DNA of 64,000 bases from Arabidopsis thaliana (taxonomy: Eukaryota; Streptophyta; Magnoliopsida; Brassicales; Brassicaceae). How positions within the stretch are numbered: the first letter of the stretch is position 1; each line of letters opens with the position of its first letter. The notes under the pieces were generated by a model. The model saw nothing but the letters and a program-made list of their open reading frames with translations, was not told where the DNA came from and made no database searches. The position numbers and the translations under genes are program-made. Positions 1-11,644 of the stretch are shown here, in pieces. The stretch is from the NCBI RefSeq assembly GCF_000001735.4, contig NC_003075.7, positions 4,775,001-4,839,000 of the forward strand. The letters are read 5' to 3'.

Positions 1-1346
1 GGGTTACCGGAGGACGTACAGCATCTGTTCGAGAAGTGTCATCTGGAGACACTCATGTCTTACCCTTACCCTGCCTATAAGGAGGAGAAAATCGAGTTTC
101 TTTCCACGCTGCAAGTGGAGATGTATGAGGCGCTCACAGACTTTGAGCTGGATACCATGGGGTTAGGCTTCTTGACGTTCTCAGTGAATGAACAGCGGTA
201 TCAGCTTTCGATCAAGAAGTTGGAAGAACTGTTTGGTTTCCCTAGTGGAAAGGGAACCAAACCCAGATTTGATAGAGAAGAGCTCAAGGATTTGTGGGCC
301 ACTATAGGGAACAATCTACCGCTAAACTCGGCGCGGTCCAAGAGCAACCAAATCCGGAGTCCTGTGATCCGCTACTTTCAGAGATCGGTTGCCAACGTCT
401 TTTACTCCAGGGAATCTACAGGCACCGTGTCTAACACGGACATGGAGATGATAGATTATGCGCTTACAGGGATTCTCCACCGGACGAAGGGAAAGAATGT
501 CTTGAGAGCGATCTCAACAACGCACCACCAGTAATGCCTCTGTTGATCCATCTGTGTGGATACAGGAAGTGGGCGTTAACGAACGGAAAGAAGAAGGTGA
601 GAGGAGCACTATGCGTGGGTGGCGTTGTGACGCCAATTCTGCAAGCTTGTGGAGTACCGTTCAAGGAACCAGGGTTAGCACCGAGGATGATGGACTTGGA
701 TCATTTGCGCAGATGTGAGTTCTTGGAGTTTGACATGGCTGGCGACTTTCACCACTACAGGTTCGAGCATTCATCGATTAAAATCGCCAACATTCTTCTC
801 CCCTGCATTGACATTACTAGGATTCTCGAGGGCAGGAACATTGACTTCAAGCCTGCGCTTGAAGAACTTTATTTCGAGGACAGTCCACCAACTGAGGAGA
901 TCAGTCATACCGAAGGAGCTACAACAGAAGATATTGTTGAGACGGATGATATAGATGAGGCGGAGTTTGACACGAGCATGTATCATTTCAGTGAGCATAT
1001 ACCTCCTACGAGGGAAAGCAGGAGTTTGAGCGAAGCTCACAGGAACAACAGCCAGCTGCAGAAGTGGTGCATGAAACAGGACAAGTTACTCGCCAAGTGC
1101 CTTAGGGCTATCAAGTTTCTGAAGAACAAGCTCAGCTGCTCCTCTTCCACTACAGCTATTCCGCAGGGACATCTCCCTCAGGACATGCCTTCGAGGAGAT
1201 ATGACGCGCCCGAGCCAAGTCGGCGCAGGCCTGAACCTAGAGAGCAGGAGATTCCGCATGTCCCTCCGAGGCATTCATCATTCGAGCCTCGTGAATCTGG
1301 GAGGAAGAGGAGGACCCTACTCACTCGGTCTAGCAGTAGGAGTTGA
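1..1346 (+). pseudogene. ATHILA ORF-1 family protein, frameshifted fragment
   Basis: The reading frame is open from base 1, so the gene begins outside the window. The first part (to 534) and the second part (534-1346) together read as one protein of the Arabidopsis retrotransposon ORF-1 family (Pfam ATHILA type). Recognisable stretches are LEELFGFPSGKGTKP, IRSPVIRYFQRSVANVFY, LLIHLCGYRKWA, LCVGGVVTPI and a C-terminal region rich in Arg, Ser and Pro. The frame changes near 495-510, where the downstream frame continues through LNNAPPV into the second part. The protein is found only in Athila-like elements and its role is unknown; some authors place it in the env-like region because it lies between pol and the 3' LTR. 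It cannot be expressed as one protein here. Confidence 0.85.
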
Positions 1347-2205
1347 CGACTTCTACAGTCTCGTAGTTTACACGACCGCGGTGCTGGCCGCAGCAAAAGG
1401 AGAGAGGTCGAGTATCCTCAGAGCGGTGCTGGCCGCCACAGAGCTGATGAGGTCGAGTACCCACCTGCTGGAGCTGATACAGAACAAGGTGGTTCGTCTA
1501 TGGCCTGGGAGCAATCACAGGTAGCCATTGACGAGCAACTACGTTCATTCTTCGACTGAGGTAAGCGTCTCACTTCACCATTGTATTATATCATCTGTTG
1601 TGATTTGTTTCTTCATTTTTTTGCTTCTGTGATTGGATTTGTCCTGAGTACTCTCTTCCAAGTTTATGCGCACAATGGACTGTGTGATTTAAGTTTGGGG
1701 GAGGGCTCAGGAAGTGTGTGTTGCATTGTATATATTTTTGAGTCTACATTCATTTTTGAGTCTATTTTTGAGAAAGCTTCTCCTAGAGTTAAGAGAAAAG
1801 AAAAGAATGATTAGAAAAAGGGCTTAAAAGATTCATGAATGCAAAAGGTAGAGTTAAGTTCTTATATTGAGATTGGAGATGGGATTACCATTAGAGCTTC
1901 ATTTGACATACTCCGGGTAGATGGGATCTTATCTCTGTATGCATAGCTTGGGACTTACCTTTAGCATTCTAATAAAGTTTAATCATTTCTTGAGAGATCC
2001 CCTGTTGCTGAAGCCTATTCTATAAGGGACCATCTTTATCTCTTGACCTTTTACCGTAGCCAAATCAGTTCATTGATGATGCATTGCTTGATACACGTTC
2101 CAGAACTAATGAATGTTAAAGGGATTAGTAGATTTGAAAACATGTGTAGGTCGAGCATATGAGTCAGATTGATTGATAATGAGGCATGGCTAACGTTTTT
2201 AAGTA
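1347..2205 (+). other. Athila 3' non-coding region
   Basis: No gene is visible. The stretch holds a splice-donor-like GAGGTAAGC just after the ORF (near 1558), a polypurine run near 1694, and a segment (1770-2205) that recurs with few differences at about 4833-5270 in copy B. It is internal non-coding DNA of the retrotransposon. Confidence 0.7.
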
Positions 2206-3759
2206 GAATGCATTTAGTTTAGTTTCATGTCTCTTTTCATGCATTCTTAGTCTCTTTTCCTTTTTTTGCACATTTTGCATTGCATTGCATAGCATACTTG
2301 CATTTGGAGTGTTTTGCAGGTGAATTAGGTACTTTTGGACTCAACTTGGAGGTTTCTAGCACAAGGGATGGACAAACTCGAGTTCGGGGGACCTAAGGAA
2401 GGATTTGAAGTATACTCGGCCTATGTACTCGGCCTATGTACTCGGCTGGAGGCCGAGAGGAGCACACGTGAAGAACAAGGAGCCTACTCGACCAAGGCAC
2501 TCGGCTGAAGGCCGAGTGGTACATTTAAGGAAGAAGAGAAGCCACTCGACCAAGCCACTCGGCCAAGAGCCGAGCTATGTGACCAAGACCAAGCCACTCG
2601 GCTTTTCTACTCGGCCTAGGGCCGAGCGCTCCTGCGCCGACTTTCCTATTTTGTCTTATTCCCAATTAGGGCAACCTAGGATTGCGTATAAATAGACCTC
2701 TTATGTTTTTGCCCAAAATATCTTTGTTTTGTCTGCTGGATATTAGGGTTCTTAGATTTCTTTTGCATTTTCTGGTTGTTGTGTTGAGAATTTGGATTTC
2801 ATTTCTTCTGGAAACTTGTTTATCTCATTGAGATCTATCATTTTTTAAGTTTCTAATGATTTCTGGGTTTTATGAATTTTCTGGGTTTTGTTCTATGATG
2901 TTCTTCATTGTTCTTGAGTAGTCTTCTTCAGAGTTCTTGAGGATGGGTTAGGTTTAGGTGGATTCCTCTTTTCTTTAGCTAGCTAAGTTTATAAATGCAT
3001 GATTCCCTTCTGTTTTAGGAGTTCTTAATGCTATTTTCTTTCTGATCAATTGAAAATTGATTTCAGACTTTCTCCACCTAATAAGTGTTTGATGAAATGT
3101 CTGAACCAACTAATTTCAGAGATTTGTAGATTCTAGCCCAAGACATTGGATGTTTAGACTGCTTATTGACTTTAATAGATTGGTGTTTAAAGCCTGCTTT
3201 ATTATGTTTCATCAATGAAAATTGAGATTAGGAAGTTCTAAAGTTATGAGAATCATTGTCACGAAAGTGGATTGATTTGGTTTTGAATCTATTGTCTAGG
3301 GATAGCTTGATTGAGTTTGTTAGTTAGCTAATGGATTGAGGAGTCCACTAAGACCAATCACCCCATTCTTAAGAGCTCTGTTTCGTTTATTTGTGCAAAA
3401 CTCGTGTTTTTAGTACTCTGTTCGTCTCGTGCAAAATTGGTGTTTTTAGTATTGTACTCGACCTGTTTACTCGTTTGCTCGACCGAGTGCTTTACCTAGT
3501 GCTTGGTTTACTTTCCGCTTTTGCTATTTGAGTTCTTTATTTTCTGCTTAGTGTAGTTTTGTTTCTGAATTTAATTGCATGTTAACCTGTTGCTTAGGTT
3601 TAGTAGAAACACACCAAACCTATTCACACTTGGCTTGACTTAGTATTCTCTGATCGTATCCTGATTGATAGCAATTACACCCATTTGGATTGATACCTTA
3701 AATGCTGCAATGACATAAGATGCATTTAGGGAATTGACACACACAAAACCCTTGTATCA
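2206..3759 (+). repeat. Athila 3' LTR of copy A, 5'-truncated
   Basis: The end aligns with the intact LTR of copy B: both read CCCATTTGGATTGA about 90 bases before a terminal TATCA. A TATA box (TATAAATA) at 2687-2694 lies in the position equivalent to TATAAGTA at 6042 in copy B. The LTR start (TGATAAG in copy B) is missing, so the deletion near 2206 removed it. The region between 2405 and 2650 is filled with short stem-loop units built from CTCGGC/GCCGAG. Confidence 0.75.
2405..2650. repeat. Cluster of short CTCGGC...GCCGAG hairpins in the LTR
   Basis: At least four units pair ACTCGGC or CTCGGCC with GGCCGAG or GCCGAGT a few bases later (for example ACTCGGCTGGAGGCCGAG near 2441 and CACTCGGCTGAAGGCCGAGT near 2500). 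They lie upstream of the LTR TATA box. The equivalent region of copy B (5620-5990) has units of the same layout with CTCGACC/GGTCGAG stems. Confidence 0.75.
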
Positions 3760-6700
3760 CCAACTCTGTTCATTCTTCGACTAAGGTAAGTGCCTCACTT
3801 CACCATTGTATTATATCATCTCTTGTAATTTGTTCTTTATTTTGTTTCTGTGATTGGATTTGTCATGAGTATCTCTTCCAAGTTTAGTCACACAGTGGAC
3901 TCTGTGATTTATGTTTGGGGGAGGGCTCAGGAAGTGTGTGTTGCATTGTATATATTCTTGAGTCTACATTCATCTAAGGCATAGAAAAACCAAAAAAATT
4001 TCAAAAATTTCAGAAAATGATTTCACAAAAACAGAGTGTTCATGTAGTTGCATTACATTTAGGATCGAGTCTAGAGTGTTTCATTTAGGATTGTTGCATA
4101 TGCATAAGGGATAATGATGACATAGCCTTGTAAGCATTTTGGTTCACCGGATAAACTCAGTGCCCTCGTTGCTAGTTGTCTGTTGCGTAGTCAATGAAAC
4201 TGAAGTAAAATTGAACCATGCCTAGATTGCTCTACTCGACCTCACTGTCATAATCTGATACCATTCCCTATCAATTTGAACCTGAATCTGATCTTTAATT
4301 ATCATGTCTGCATCAAATTTGAACTCATGGATACCCTAAAATACTTGGATTTTCTTATTCATTTTGATCACTCTTCTTAATCCAAGTAGCTGACTCTCCT
4401 TATTAGAGTAGTTAACCCGAACCCAAACCTAGACTTTCTTTCAAGCCCTATATCACTTGTGAGTGTTTGTGAGGTCTTATTCCGATTAAGCTTGGTATAA
4501 AGTGTTATGTTCGTAACGACAGAGATAGTGTCTCATGTAGTTCTAGTTCGCATTTTTCGGACTAGATAGGACTAGGTGGGCGCTTATACTTTGGGTTGGG
4601 ATGTGTTTAAAAGAAAAAAAAAAGGGTTGATTTATTGATGAGAAAAGGTAAAAGACTCTAGGTGAAGTAAGCTAAAGAAGCAGAAAAAGTCTAGTAAAGG
4701 TTTTGGGATTTGTAAAGAAAAGAAAGAGATTTTGTTAGTTATTAAAGAAGGGCAAAAGCCCTCGGTTTTAAAATTTTAAAAACAAGAACCTTAGTTGTTA
4801 AAGAAATCCATATCAGCTAGATGTATCAAAGTGTTGAGAAAGTTTCTCCTAGAGTAAAGAGAAAAGAAAAGAATGATTAGAAAAAGGGCTTAAAAGATTT
4901 ATGAATGCAAAGGGTAGAGTTAGGTTTTTATATTGGGATTGGAGATGAGATTACCATTAGAACTTCATTTGATATACTCTGGGTAGATGGGATCTTATCT
5001 ATGTATGCATAGCTTGAGACTTACCTTTAGCATTCTACTAAAGCTTAATCATTTTTTGAGAGATCCCTTGTTACTGAAGCCTATTCTGTAAGGGACCATC
5101 TTTGTCTCTTGACCTTTTACCTTAGCCAAATGAGTTCATTGATGATGCATTGCTTGATTCACGTTCCAAAACTAATGAATGTTAAAGGGATTGGTAGATT
5201 TGAAAACATGTGTAGGTCGAGCATATGAGTCGGATTGATTGTTAACAAGGCATGGCTAACGTTTTTGAGTAGAATTCGATCATATCGCAGCTTAAAACTA
5301 TCAACTTAGACATTGATTTCATCTGGTTTATCTGGTGTTTTGGCTCTGAGTCTCCTCTTTCAAACCTCACCTCTAGCTTGTTCTTAATTGTTTGGTTGAG
5401 GGCAAGTAAATACTAAGTTTCAAGGAGTTGATAAGTGTGCATTTTACATGTTTTGAGCATCCATTTGTTATCATTATTGCATCATATCACCACTGTTTTA
5501 TACCATTTGTCATCACTCTACATTTTTAGGATAGTTTTGCATGCATGTTGCATATTTGTGTTGATTTGAGGTGATTTGGAGCTGTTGACGAGCTAATTGG
5601 GAGAAGCGGACCTGATCATGTCAAACCACTTGACCCCCAGGTCGAGCAGATGCTCCACGACATCAAAGGGCCACTTGACCCCCTGGTCGAGTAGAAGACT
5701 TCACCACTCGACTACCTGGCCGAGTACCACCATGAGAGTCACTCGATCACTTCACTCGACCACCAGGTCGAGTATCATCACCTCCACAACCTGACCATCA
5801 CTCGATCACACCACTCTACCACGAAGTCGAGTATCACCATCACCATCACTCGACAACATACTCGATTGCCAGCTTCAGAGTCTTCTCCATTTCGCACTCA
5901 ACCAGACACTCGAGCACAAGGAAGAAAAGAAGACTCCAACTAATCACTCGACCTCTCACTCGACCACCTGGGTCGAGTACTGTTCTTAATCCGTCCCAAT
6001 ACTGCGTCGTTTTGAGTATTACGGTTTCAGAAATATTTCGCTATAAGTAGCATATACTTTACATTTTCGTAGGGCTAAGTTTTATTTTCCGCATACATTG
6101 TGCTCTTGACATTTTGTAATCCGGATTTCTCTTAATCTATTCAGTATTCAGCATTTTGTTCTTGATTTTGTTTACTGTTGTTCATCTTGTTATCACCTTG
6201 CTATTACTCTGTTGTTATCATGTTTTCATTCTATTCAACGTTTATGTTCTCTACAATGATGTCTGAGTAGTGAATAGGTTTCTGAGGATGGGTTAGAGTA
6301 GTTTAGAATTCTCAGTATGCTAGGTGGTTGAGTTTGATTGATAGATCCCTTCTGGATTAGTTGTTCTTAATGCCTATTGCTTTCTGATCAACTGGAATTT
6401 GAGCCCAGACATTTCCGCGTTCAAAAGGTGTTCGATGAAATGTCTGAACCACTAATTCTAGAGATTCGTGGCTCTGTACCAAGGTATTGGTTGCAGTGAG
6501 CGTTTTGGCTTTAACTTGTTGATTCGTAATGTCTGTTAGGTTAGCTCTCGTCAATGGTGATTGAGTCTGGGACTAGGTTAACTTGAGGGTCTCTGTTGCG
6601 GTGGCACTTAGATTTGGTTAATGAACTTGTTGTCTAGGGATAATTTATTGAGCATGTCAATCACCTGTAAACTGAGGAAACGAAACTACTCAATCACCCC

Positions 6701-7141
6701 ATCCTCGGGAATTCTTTATGTGATTGATTTCTTTGTTTACTCTACTGTTGTTTACTGCATCTTGTCATCTGTTGATTAGTTTCTATAATTCTTTCCTGTT
6801 ACTCGACCTAATACTCGACCACCCAGTTGACTGGCAACAGACTGTGCAATCGAGTATCTTTGTTTCGTTTACTGCATGTTACTCGACCAGTCACTCGACC
6901 ACACCCAGTGCTCTGCAACGAGTTGTGTTGGTCGAGTGTTTTACTGTATCTGCCTGATTTTCTGTTTTCTGCATGTGCACTTAGGACTGCTAGAACACCA
7001 AAACCTGTTATTGCTTGGCTTGACTTAGTGACTTATGATCACATCTTGATTGTTAGCATCACACCCATTTGGATTGACAACCTAAAATACTACAACGACA
7101 TGATTGATGTTTTAGGATAATTGACTACAAACCTATTATCA
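3760..7141 (+). mobile_element. Athila-type retrotransposon, copy B (3' end with intact LTR)
   Basis: Begins right after the LTR end of copy A with sequence matching the end of the copy A ORF region (GTTCATTCTTCGACTAAGG versus ...GACTGAGG), then runs through internal non-coding DNA (3780-5428) to a complete 3' LTR (5429-7141). The internal part has the same polypurine tract (near 3916) and no open reading frame. The right end falls inside a host-type gene (see 7142-7719). The left part of copy B should lie left of copy A, outside this window. Confidence 0.8.
5429..7141 (+). repeat. Intact Athila 3' LTR
   Basis: Starts TGATAAGTGTGCATTTTACA at 5429, preceded by TTGAGGGCAAGTAAATACTA, the usual Athila sequence before an LTR, and ends CTATTATCA at 7141. 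The length is 1713 bp, typical for Athila. A TATA-like box TATAAGTA is at 6042-6049. A hairpin-rich tract (5620-5990) carries repeated CACTCGACC...GGTCGAGT units, and further CTCGAC/GTCGAG copies occur at 6800-6945. Confidence 0.85.
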
Positions 7142-7719
7142 TCTACCGTCCAGATGTCCTCAAAGATGCCAATATTCTCACCTTGTGTAGCTCACCCAAT
7201 GACTTCCAAGCTAGAGGTGGCCACAATCCTTCCGGAAGCGCTGATGAAGGCCGCTATCGACCATTTTTCTTAAGGTGTTTTGCAGCTAACAATCCCACGG
7301 CCGTGTATTACGAAGGTATTCGTGTTCTAACGCATGAAAAAAACATCAATGGAGCCATCAAGCTCTTACAGCGTCATGCTCCACAACGAGCAAATGCAAC
7401 ACTTGCATGCGCCATTGTATTCATATGTGCTGGGTATGATTATATGGGCTGCTTGTTTCTACAGCTCTTCACCCGCAACCATTATCCATTTGACTTGGTT
7501 GCCACTCGAGTTTTGGGTGATGAGTTCATCGAGGAAATAAAGAAGTTTCACCCTCCATACAGTAATACATATGGTCCTATTTTCTGTTATCATACCAGCC
7601 ATGGAATTAGTATGCCTCCATGCGCCTTCTATTGTTACATGGTATTTGGAGCTTTCCAAAACGTTTGCAACCGCTGATACATCTGGTCGTGTGCTAGGCG
7701 TGTTAGTCAAATGCTATAG
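7142..7719 (+). pseudogene. At2g35280-like TPR-domain protein, 5' end cut off by Athila LTR, internal stop
   Basis: The reading frame is continuous from the LTR boundary and matches the intact paralog at 8543 from Tyr41 onward (YRPDVLKDANI here and there). It includes RYRPFFLRCF, AVYYEGIRVLTHE and ANATLACAIVFICAGYDYMG, the conserved core of the plant At2g35280-like TPR family that often accompanies F-box proteins. The first ~40 codons are missing because the LTR ends exactly there. A TGA at 7675-7677 replaces a cysteine codon (TGT in the paralog); the frame then continues through YIWSCARRVSQML to TAG at 7717. Both lesions point to a non-functional gene. The missing 5' end should lie beyond the Athila block to the left. 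Confidence 0.85.
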
Positions 7720-7962
7720 TTATTCCATTCTACTTCATGTGTTAGTTTATGTTATCCGCTATGTGATGTTTCAAATTATATTACGGCTTCTACTATATTG
7801 TTTATGTTTATGTTCAAATTATATTAATGCTTCAGAAATTGGCAAGGTGTGTTATGTTTCTCCGGATTAGTTATTCCGCAGAATAGTCAAATGATATTTA
7901 GTTTCCGTAGTAATTGTAAATTGTGGAGATTAAAATCTAAACGTCCACAACTACGTACACAT

Positions 7963-8335
7963 GCATCTACCAAATAAAACAGATAAGGTCTTTGGTTTGT
8001 CTCGGAAATGTGGATATTAACATATGGGCGTACGCTTGCCACAGATAAAGTCTACGTACACTACAAAATACACATGTACGTCCATTATGCATCTACCAAA
8101 TAAAACAGATAAGGTATTTGGTTTATCTCGGAAATGGTGATATTAACATATGCACGTACACTTGCTACATATAAAGTCTACGTACACTTCGACGTACACA
8201 TCATCGTACATTGTGCATCTACTAAATAAAACAGATAACGTCTTTGGTTTGTTTCAGAAATGTAGATATTAACATATGGATGATGCCACAGATAAAGGCT
8301 ACGTACACTTCAACGTACACATTTACGTACACCTC
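7963..8335. repeat. Tandem repeat, three units of 126 bp
   Basis: Units begin with GCATCTACCAAATAAAACAG at 7963, 8089 and 8215, exactly 126 bases apart; the third is slightly shortened. Each carries several ACGTAC(A) words (TACGTACAC, CGTACACAT) and a conserved GATATTAACATATG. A partial copy of the ACGTACA part precedes the array near 7950. The array lies between the broken and intact members of the TPR gene cluster, about 200 bp upstream of the intact one. Confidence 0.9.
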
Positions 8336-8542
8336 TATTTTTAGGTTGTTTTTTTAAGAGGTTGCTCATAAGAACAAAAAAAATCATATATGGAATACTA
8401 TTACGTTGATTTGACAATATGAATATGCATCATCAGTTCCGTCCTTTGCAATAAATACAACCATAACTTATCCAACCATATCTTCAATGATGTTTATTTA
8501 AGTGTTGGAATTTCATTATGTTGAAACACCTTATTCCTAAAT

Positions 8543-9235
8543 ATGCCAAACCCAAATATACCTGATGATTGGCTAGCGAAGATAGCCAAGAAAATGGCTG
8601 ACAAATGTTGGTGGTACCTCAGACCTATGTTGAAATCCGGGCCTCATGGAAGAAACATAGTCTACCGACCGGATGTCCTGAAAGATGCAAACATTTTCAG
8701 CATGTGCGACGATCCCGATGACTTCTACGCAGCTGGCCACGATCCAAATGACATCAACTCCGAATGTCGCTATAGACCCTTCTTTAAACGGTGCTTAGAG
8801 GCTGGTAACCTGACGGCTATTTACCATGAAGGACTGCGTCTCGTTACACATGAGTCTGACATTAAGGCAGCTATCCTACATTTAGAGCGAATTGTCCCTA
8901 GGTACGCCGCTGCAACCCTTGCCTGCGCAATTCTTTACATATGTGCCGGTAATGCTCACATGGGTGGTGTCTACTTTCGGCTCTTCGGAAGCAACCATTA
9001 TGCTTTAGAATCAGAGGATACACGTGACATTTGTGAAGAGGTGCTAGAAGAAATAAAGAAATATGGTAATACTTTAAAATATACATACGCTAAAAGCTTT
9101 TCGTACCCGGAATGTGGTGACATTCGTACTCCTGATTGCGCGATGATGTGTTACATGAGATCGGGACTCTTCAATAATCTTTGCAACGAATGTTACATCT
9201 GGTGGTGTGCCAAACGGATTAGCCAGATTCTGTAG
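8543..9235 (+). CDS. At2g35280-like TPR-domain protein, intact member
   Basis: Single-exon ORF of 230 residues with no lesion. The N-terminus (MPNPNIPDDWLAKIAKKMAD) looks like a degenerate F-box helix. The middle has the family core: RYRPFFKRCLEAGNLTAIYHEGLRL (about 73-97) followed by the Sel1/TPR-like helices HESDIKAAILHLERIV and AAATLACAILYICAGNAHMGG. The C-terminus is cysteine-rich (CAMMCYM...LCNECYIWWCAKRISQIL). Family members are plant-specific, poorly characterised and expand in clusters; substrate-recruitment in SCF complexes is often presumed because relatives have an F-box. The start is the first Met in frame and the homology covers the whole length. Its neighbours at 7142 and 10038 are broken paralogs, so this is the only apparently functional copy of the local cluster. 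Confidence 0.8.
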   Translation: MPNPNIPDDWLAKIAKKMADKCWWYLRPMLKSGPHGRNIVYRPDVLKDANIFSMCDDPDDFYAAGHDPNDINSECRYRPFFKRCLEAGNLTAIYHEGLRLVTHESDIKAAILHLERIVPRYAAATLACAILYICAGNAHMGGVYFRLFGSNHYALESEDTRDICEEVLEEIKKYGNTLKYTYAKSFSYPECGDIRTPDCAMMCYMRSGLFNNLCNECYIWWCAKRISQIL

Positions 9236-10037
9236 TTCTCACATTCGTAACGATCTTGTCATATTTATAAGTGTTTCATGCAATAATATGTGAGCTCTGT
9301 ACGTTGATTATCAGTAGTGGAAGTTTGTTTTTAATAATTAACACTTTTTATGAATCTCCAAACTTACTAACTCAAAGTACTATAATAAGAAACATGGTTA
9401 ACACATAAGAATAATAAAATAAGAAAATATCTACGTAGACGCTATAAGCTATTGTACACTTGGCATCGTTTATTTCAAACTAGAAAGATAACCAAGCGAG
9501 TGATGAGATAGTTAGTAAATGAAGACGTAAGAAAATTTGATTTGACGTGGTATAACCCATTTCTAGAAGATTTTGCTCCTTATTAATTACATGCTATCAA
9601 ATACACCATAGAAGTGACCTCTATCAACTCTCATTAATATTCCTATTAGACGTTCAAGGTTCCCAAGTAACGTACTCAAGTGATTTGGCAGATAAAATAA
9701 GTTAGTTTTGTTTATTTAAAAGAAGATTTAGTAAATGTGTTCCCCTTAATATAGCAATATACAAGAAGCCATATTGTTCCCCTTATATACAATACAAACA
9801 GACGTCAACTCAACCTTGTGTCAGAAAACTTAATGAGTACTTTATAGACGTACACGGCGCGATTATGAGAGGTACACAGTATTTTGTTTAATTTAAAACT
9901 TACTAAGATTATGCACTAAATATACATCAACGTTACCCAACCACTTACATTGATGGTTATTCTTCCCTTTAAAACTCATGTCAAACACACTTAGTTGAAT
10001 ACACGAATCCGTCTTAAACCTCCTCATTTGGAAAACC
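9236..10037. other. Intergenic spacer between TPR paralogs
   Basis: AT-rich DNA with no gene-like reading frame. An ACGTACAC word at 9847 recalls the 126-bp repeats upstream of the intact paralog, but there is no array here. Confidence 0.6.
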
Positions 10038-10686
10038 ATGCCTTTCCTACCTCCACTAAAGCCTCCAACCGAGTTGTATCTAGGAATCCAATTGCCAAAC
10101 CCCATAAGCATACTTGTCAACTACCTCCCAGTCAGCCAAACTCCCATAGAGACGCTAAGGAACTTAGTCTACACTTGTGACATCAACACCCTTGCAATTG
10201 ATGAATTCATGACGTGGCCGACTTTGCTCCAACCGGATTCTACCTTCCGCCCTTACTTCGAGCTGCTGCTAGAACGTGGACCAATCCCGGCGGTTTACCT
10301 TGAAGGTGTTCGCCAAGCGAGCAACTTCGTCACAGTAGCTCAGGGCCTTTCGCTCATGACAACGGTCGCACTTTCTGATCCCTTTGCTTGCTTTGCCACC
10401 GGTTTGTTCCTTACGTGTACCGGTAATCACTTGGATTTCCTCCTTTGCGAGAAGTTCCGTAGCGAGAAGTTCTGGGAAATGACACTCACCCTTGAAGCAG
10501 GCCACACGGTTGGAGAGATGGTGATGTATCACATCAGCTAGCTTCACACTAAGGCTGTTCGCCACTAGGGAACGGTCTTGGAGGTTTGTCCACACGCCGA
10601 GTTGTGTAGGCTGTTGCATGTTCAGTCATGGCTGCATGGTTTGTTTTTTCTACTGGTACGCCAGGGAGATTGCTATATTCTACTAG
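10038..10686 (+). pseudogene. At2g35280-like TPR-domain protein, diverged and frameshifted
   Basis: An ORF of 167 residues (10038-10541) carries the family core FRPYFELLLERGPIPAVYLEGVRQ and a TPR-like helix pair ending FATGLFLTCTGNHLDFLLCEKF. It then stops at 10539-10541. The missing cysteine-rich C-terminus is present in another frame further on: SCVGCCMF followed by CFFYWYAREIAIFY, ending at TAG 10684-10686, which aligns with the CAMMCYM...CYIWWCAKRISQIL end of the intact paralog. One or more indels around 10505-10545 therefore broke the gene. A spliced or shortened functional form is possible but less likely. Confidence 0.7.
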
Positions 10687-11640
10687 ATGCGAAGCTGCTA
10701 AGGTATAAGCTACTCGGCTCTACTCTCAAGTTTTTTGATATGACGGGTGCACACATATTTTGCAACACATGTGTATGCTTCGTTCAACAATTTAAGTTTT
10801 ATGATTCGTTCCAACTTTGTTCCATGTTCAAGTTTATTTATCTTCTGAATCTCCGTTTATATAAACTGTATGTCATTTTTATGTTTCTCGCTTTTGAATG
10901 AATGGAGTTTAAGTTTTATGATATGTCTGCTTATCCGTACACGATATAGTACACAAAAACTTGATTTAGTAATAAAAACGTGAAAACCACATTTGACTTT
11001 GACAATCCATGGAAATAAAACATGGTCAAAGGGTGTTGCCCGCAAATTAAATTGTAAGTAATGTTAGTACTTGAATAAGCTTCTTTCAAAATATCGTTCA
11101 ACCCATCCTCATTTTAGATATAGCAAAACCAAAATACATCTCATCAGCCATATTTGAAATTGAAAACGATAAAGCAGTAAAAAAGAAAAGAAGAGATGAT
11201 TAGTGTGTGATAAACATGCAAATATTTAAAAATTTCTTACATTAAATGATTATTTTCTAAACTCCATCAAATGTGGAGTATGGTAAGTTAATTAATTTTG
11301 TAATTACTTTATTTCCTAAAAGAATTGATTTTGTTTGATTTTTATATTGAAATTGGTTTAATTCTGGCCCAATGGATAGATACCAAGATCCGCTCCATGA
11401 TACGAATAGTTCCGCCCAATATCCGCTCCATGACCTGATTAATTTAGACCAAGATCCGCGTGTATCCGACTTTGTATATTACCAATTTACCCTTTTTGAT
11501 TTTTGTTTATCTTCTAAAATTTTTTTAAAAAACTAATGCATCCTATGTAATATTCTACAACTTGGTTATATTTTATCTAATTCTCCCCAATTAATAGTAT
11601 AGATATGAAAGAAGACACAAACTCGTGTTCACCTTAGCCT
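10687..11640. other. AT-rich spacer
   Basis: No gene recognised. A short direct repeat containing ATCCGCTCCATGA occurs twice near 11389 and 11422. The rest is low-complexity AT-rich DNA. Confidence 0.5.
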
Positions 11641-11644
11641 TAAC

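Larger units (their letters stand above)
1..3759 (+). mobile_element. Athila-type Ty3/gypsy retrotransposon, copy A (3' portion)
   Basis: Three-prime part of an Athila-family LTR retrotransposon entering from the left edge. It contains a decayed ATHILA ORF-1 gene (1-1346), a long non-coding stretch with a purine tract (TTTGGGGGAGGG near 1694), and a 5'-truncated 3' LTR ending in TGTATCA at 3759. Compared with copy B immediately downstream, copy A lacks about 0.85 kb near 1757-1770 and lacks the segment spanning the start of the LTR near 2206. That it sits inside copy B is inferred from the order of homologous segments: A coordinates 1536-2205 align again at about 3761-5270. Confidence 0.85.
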
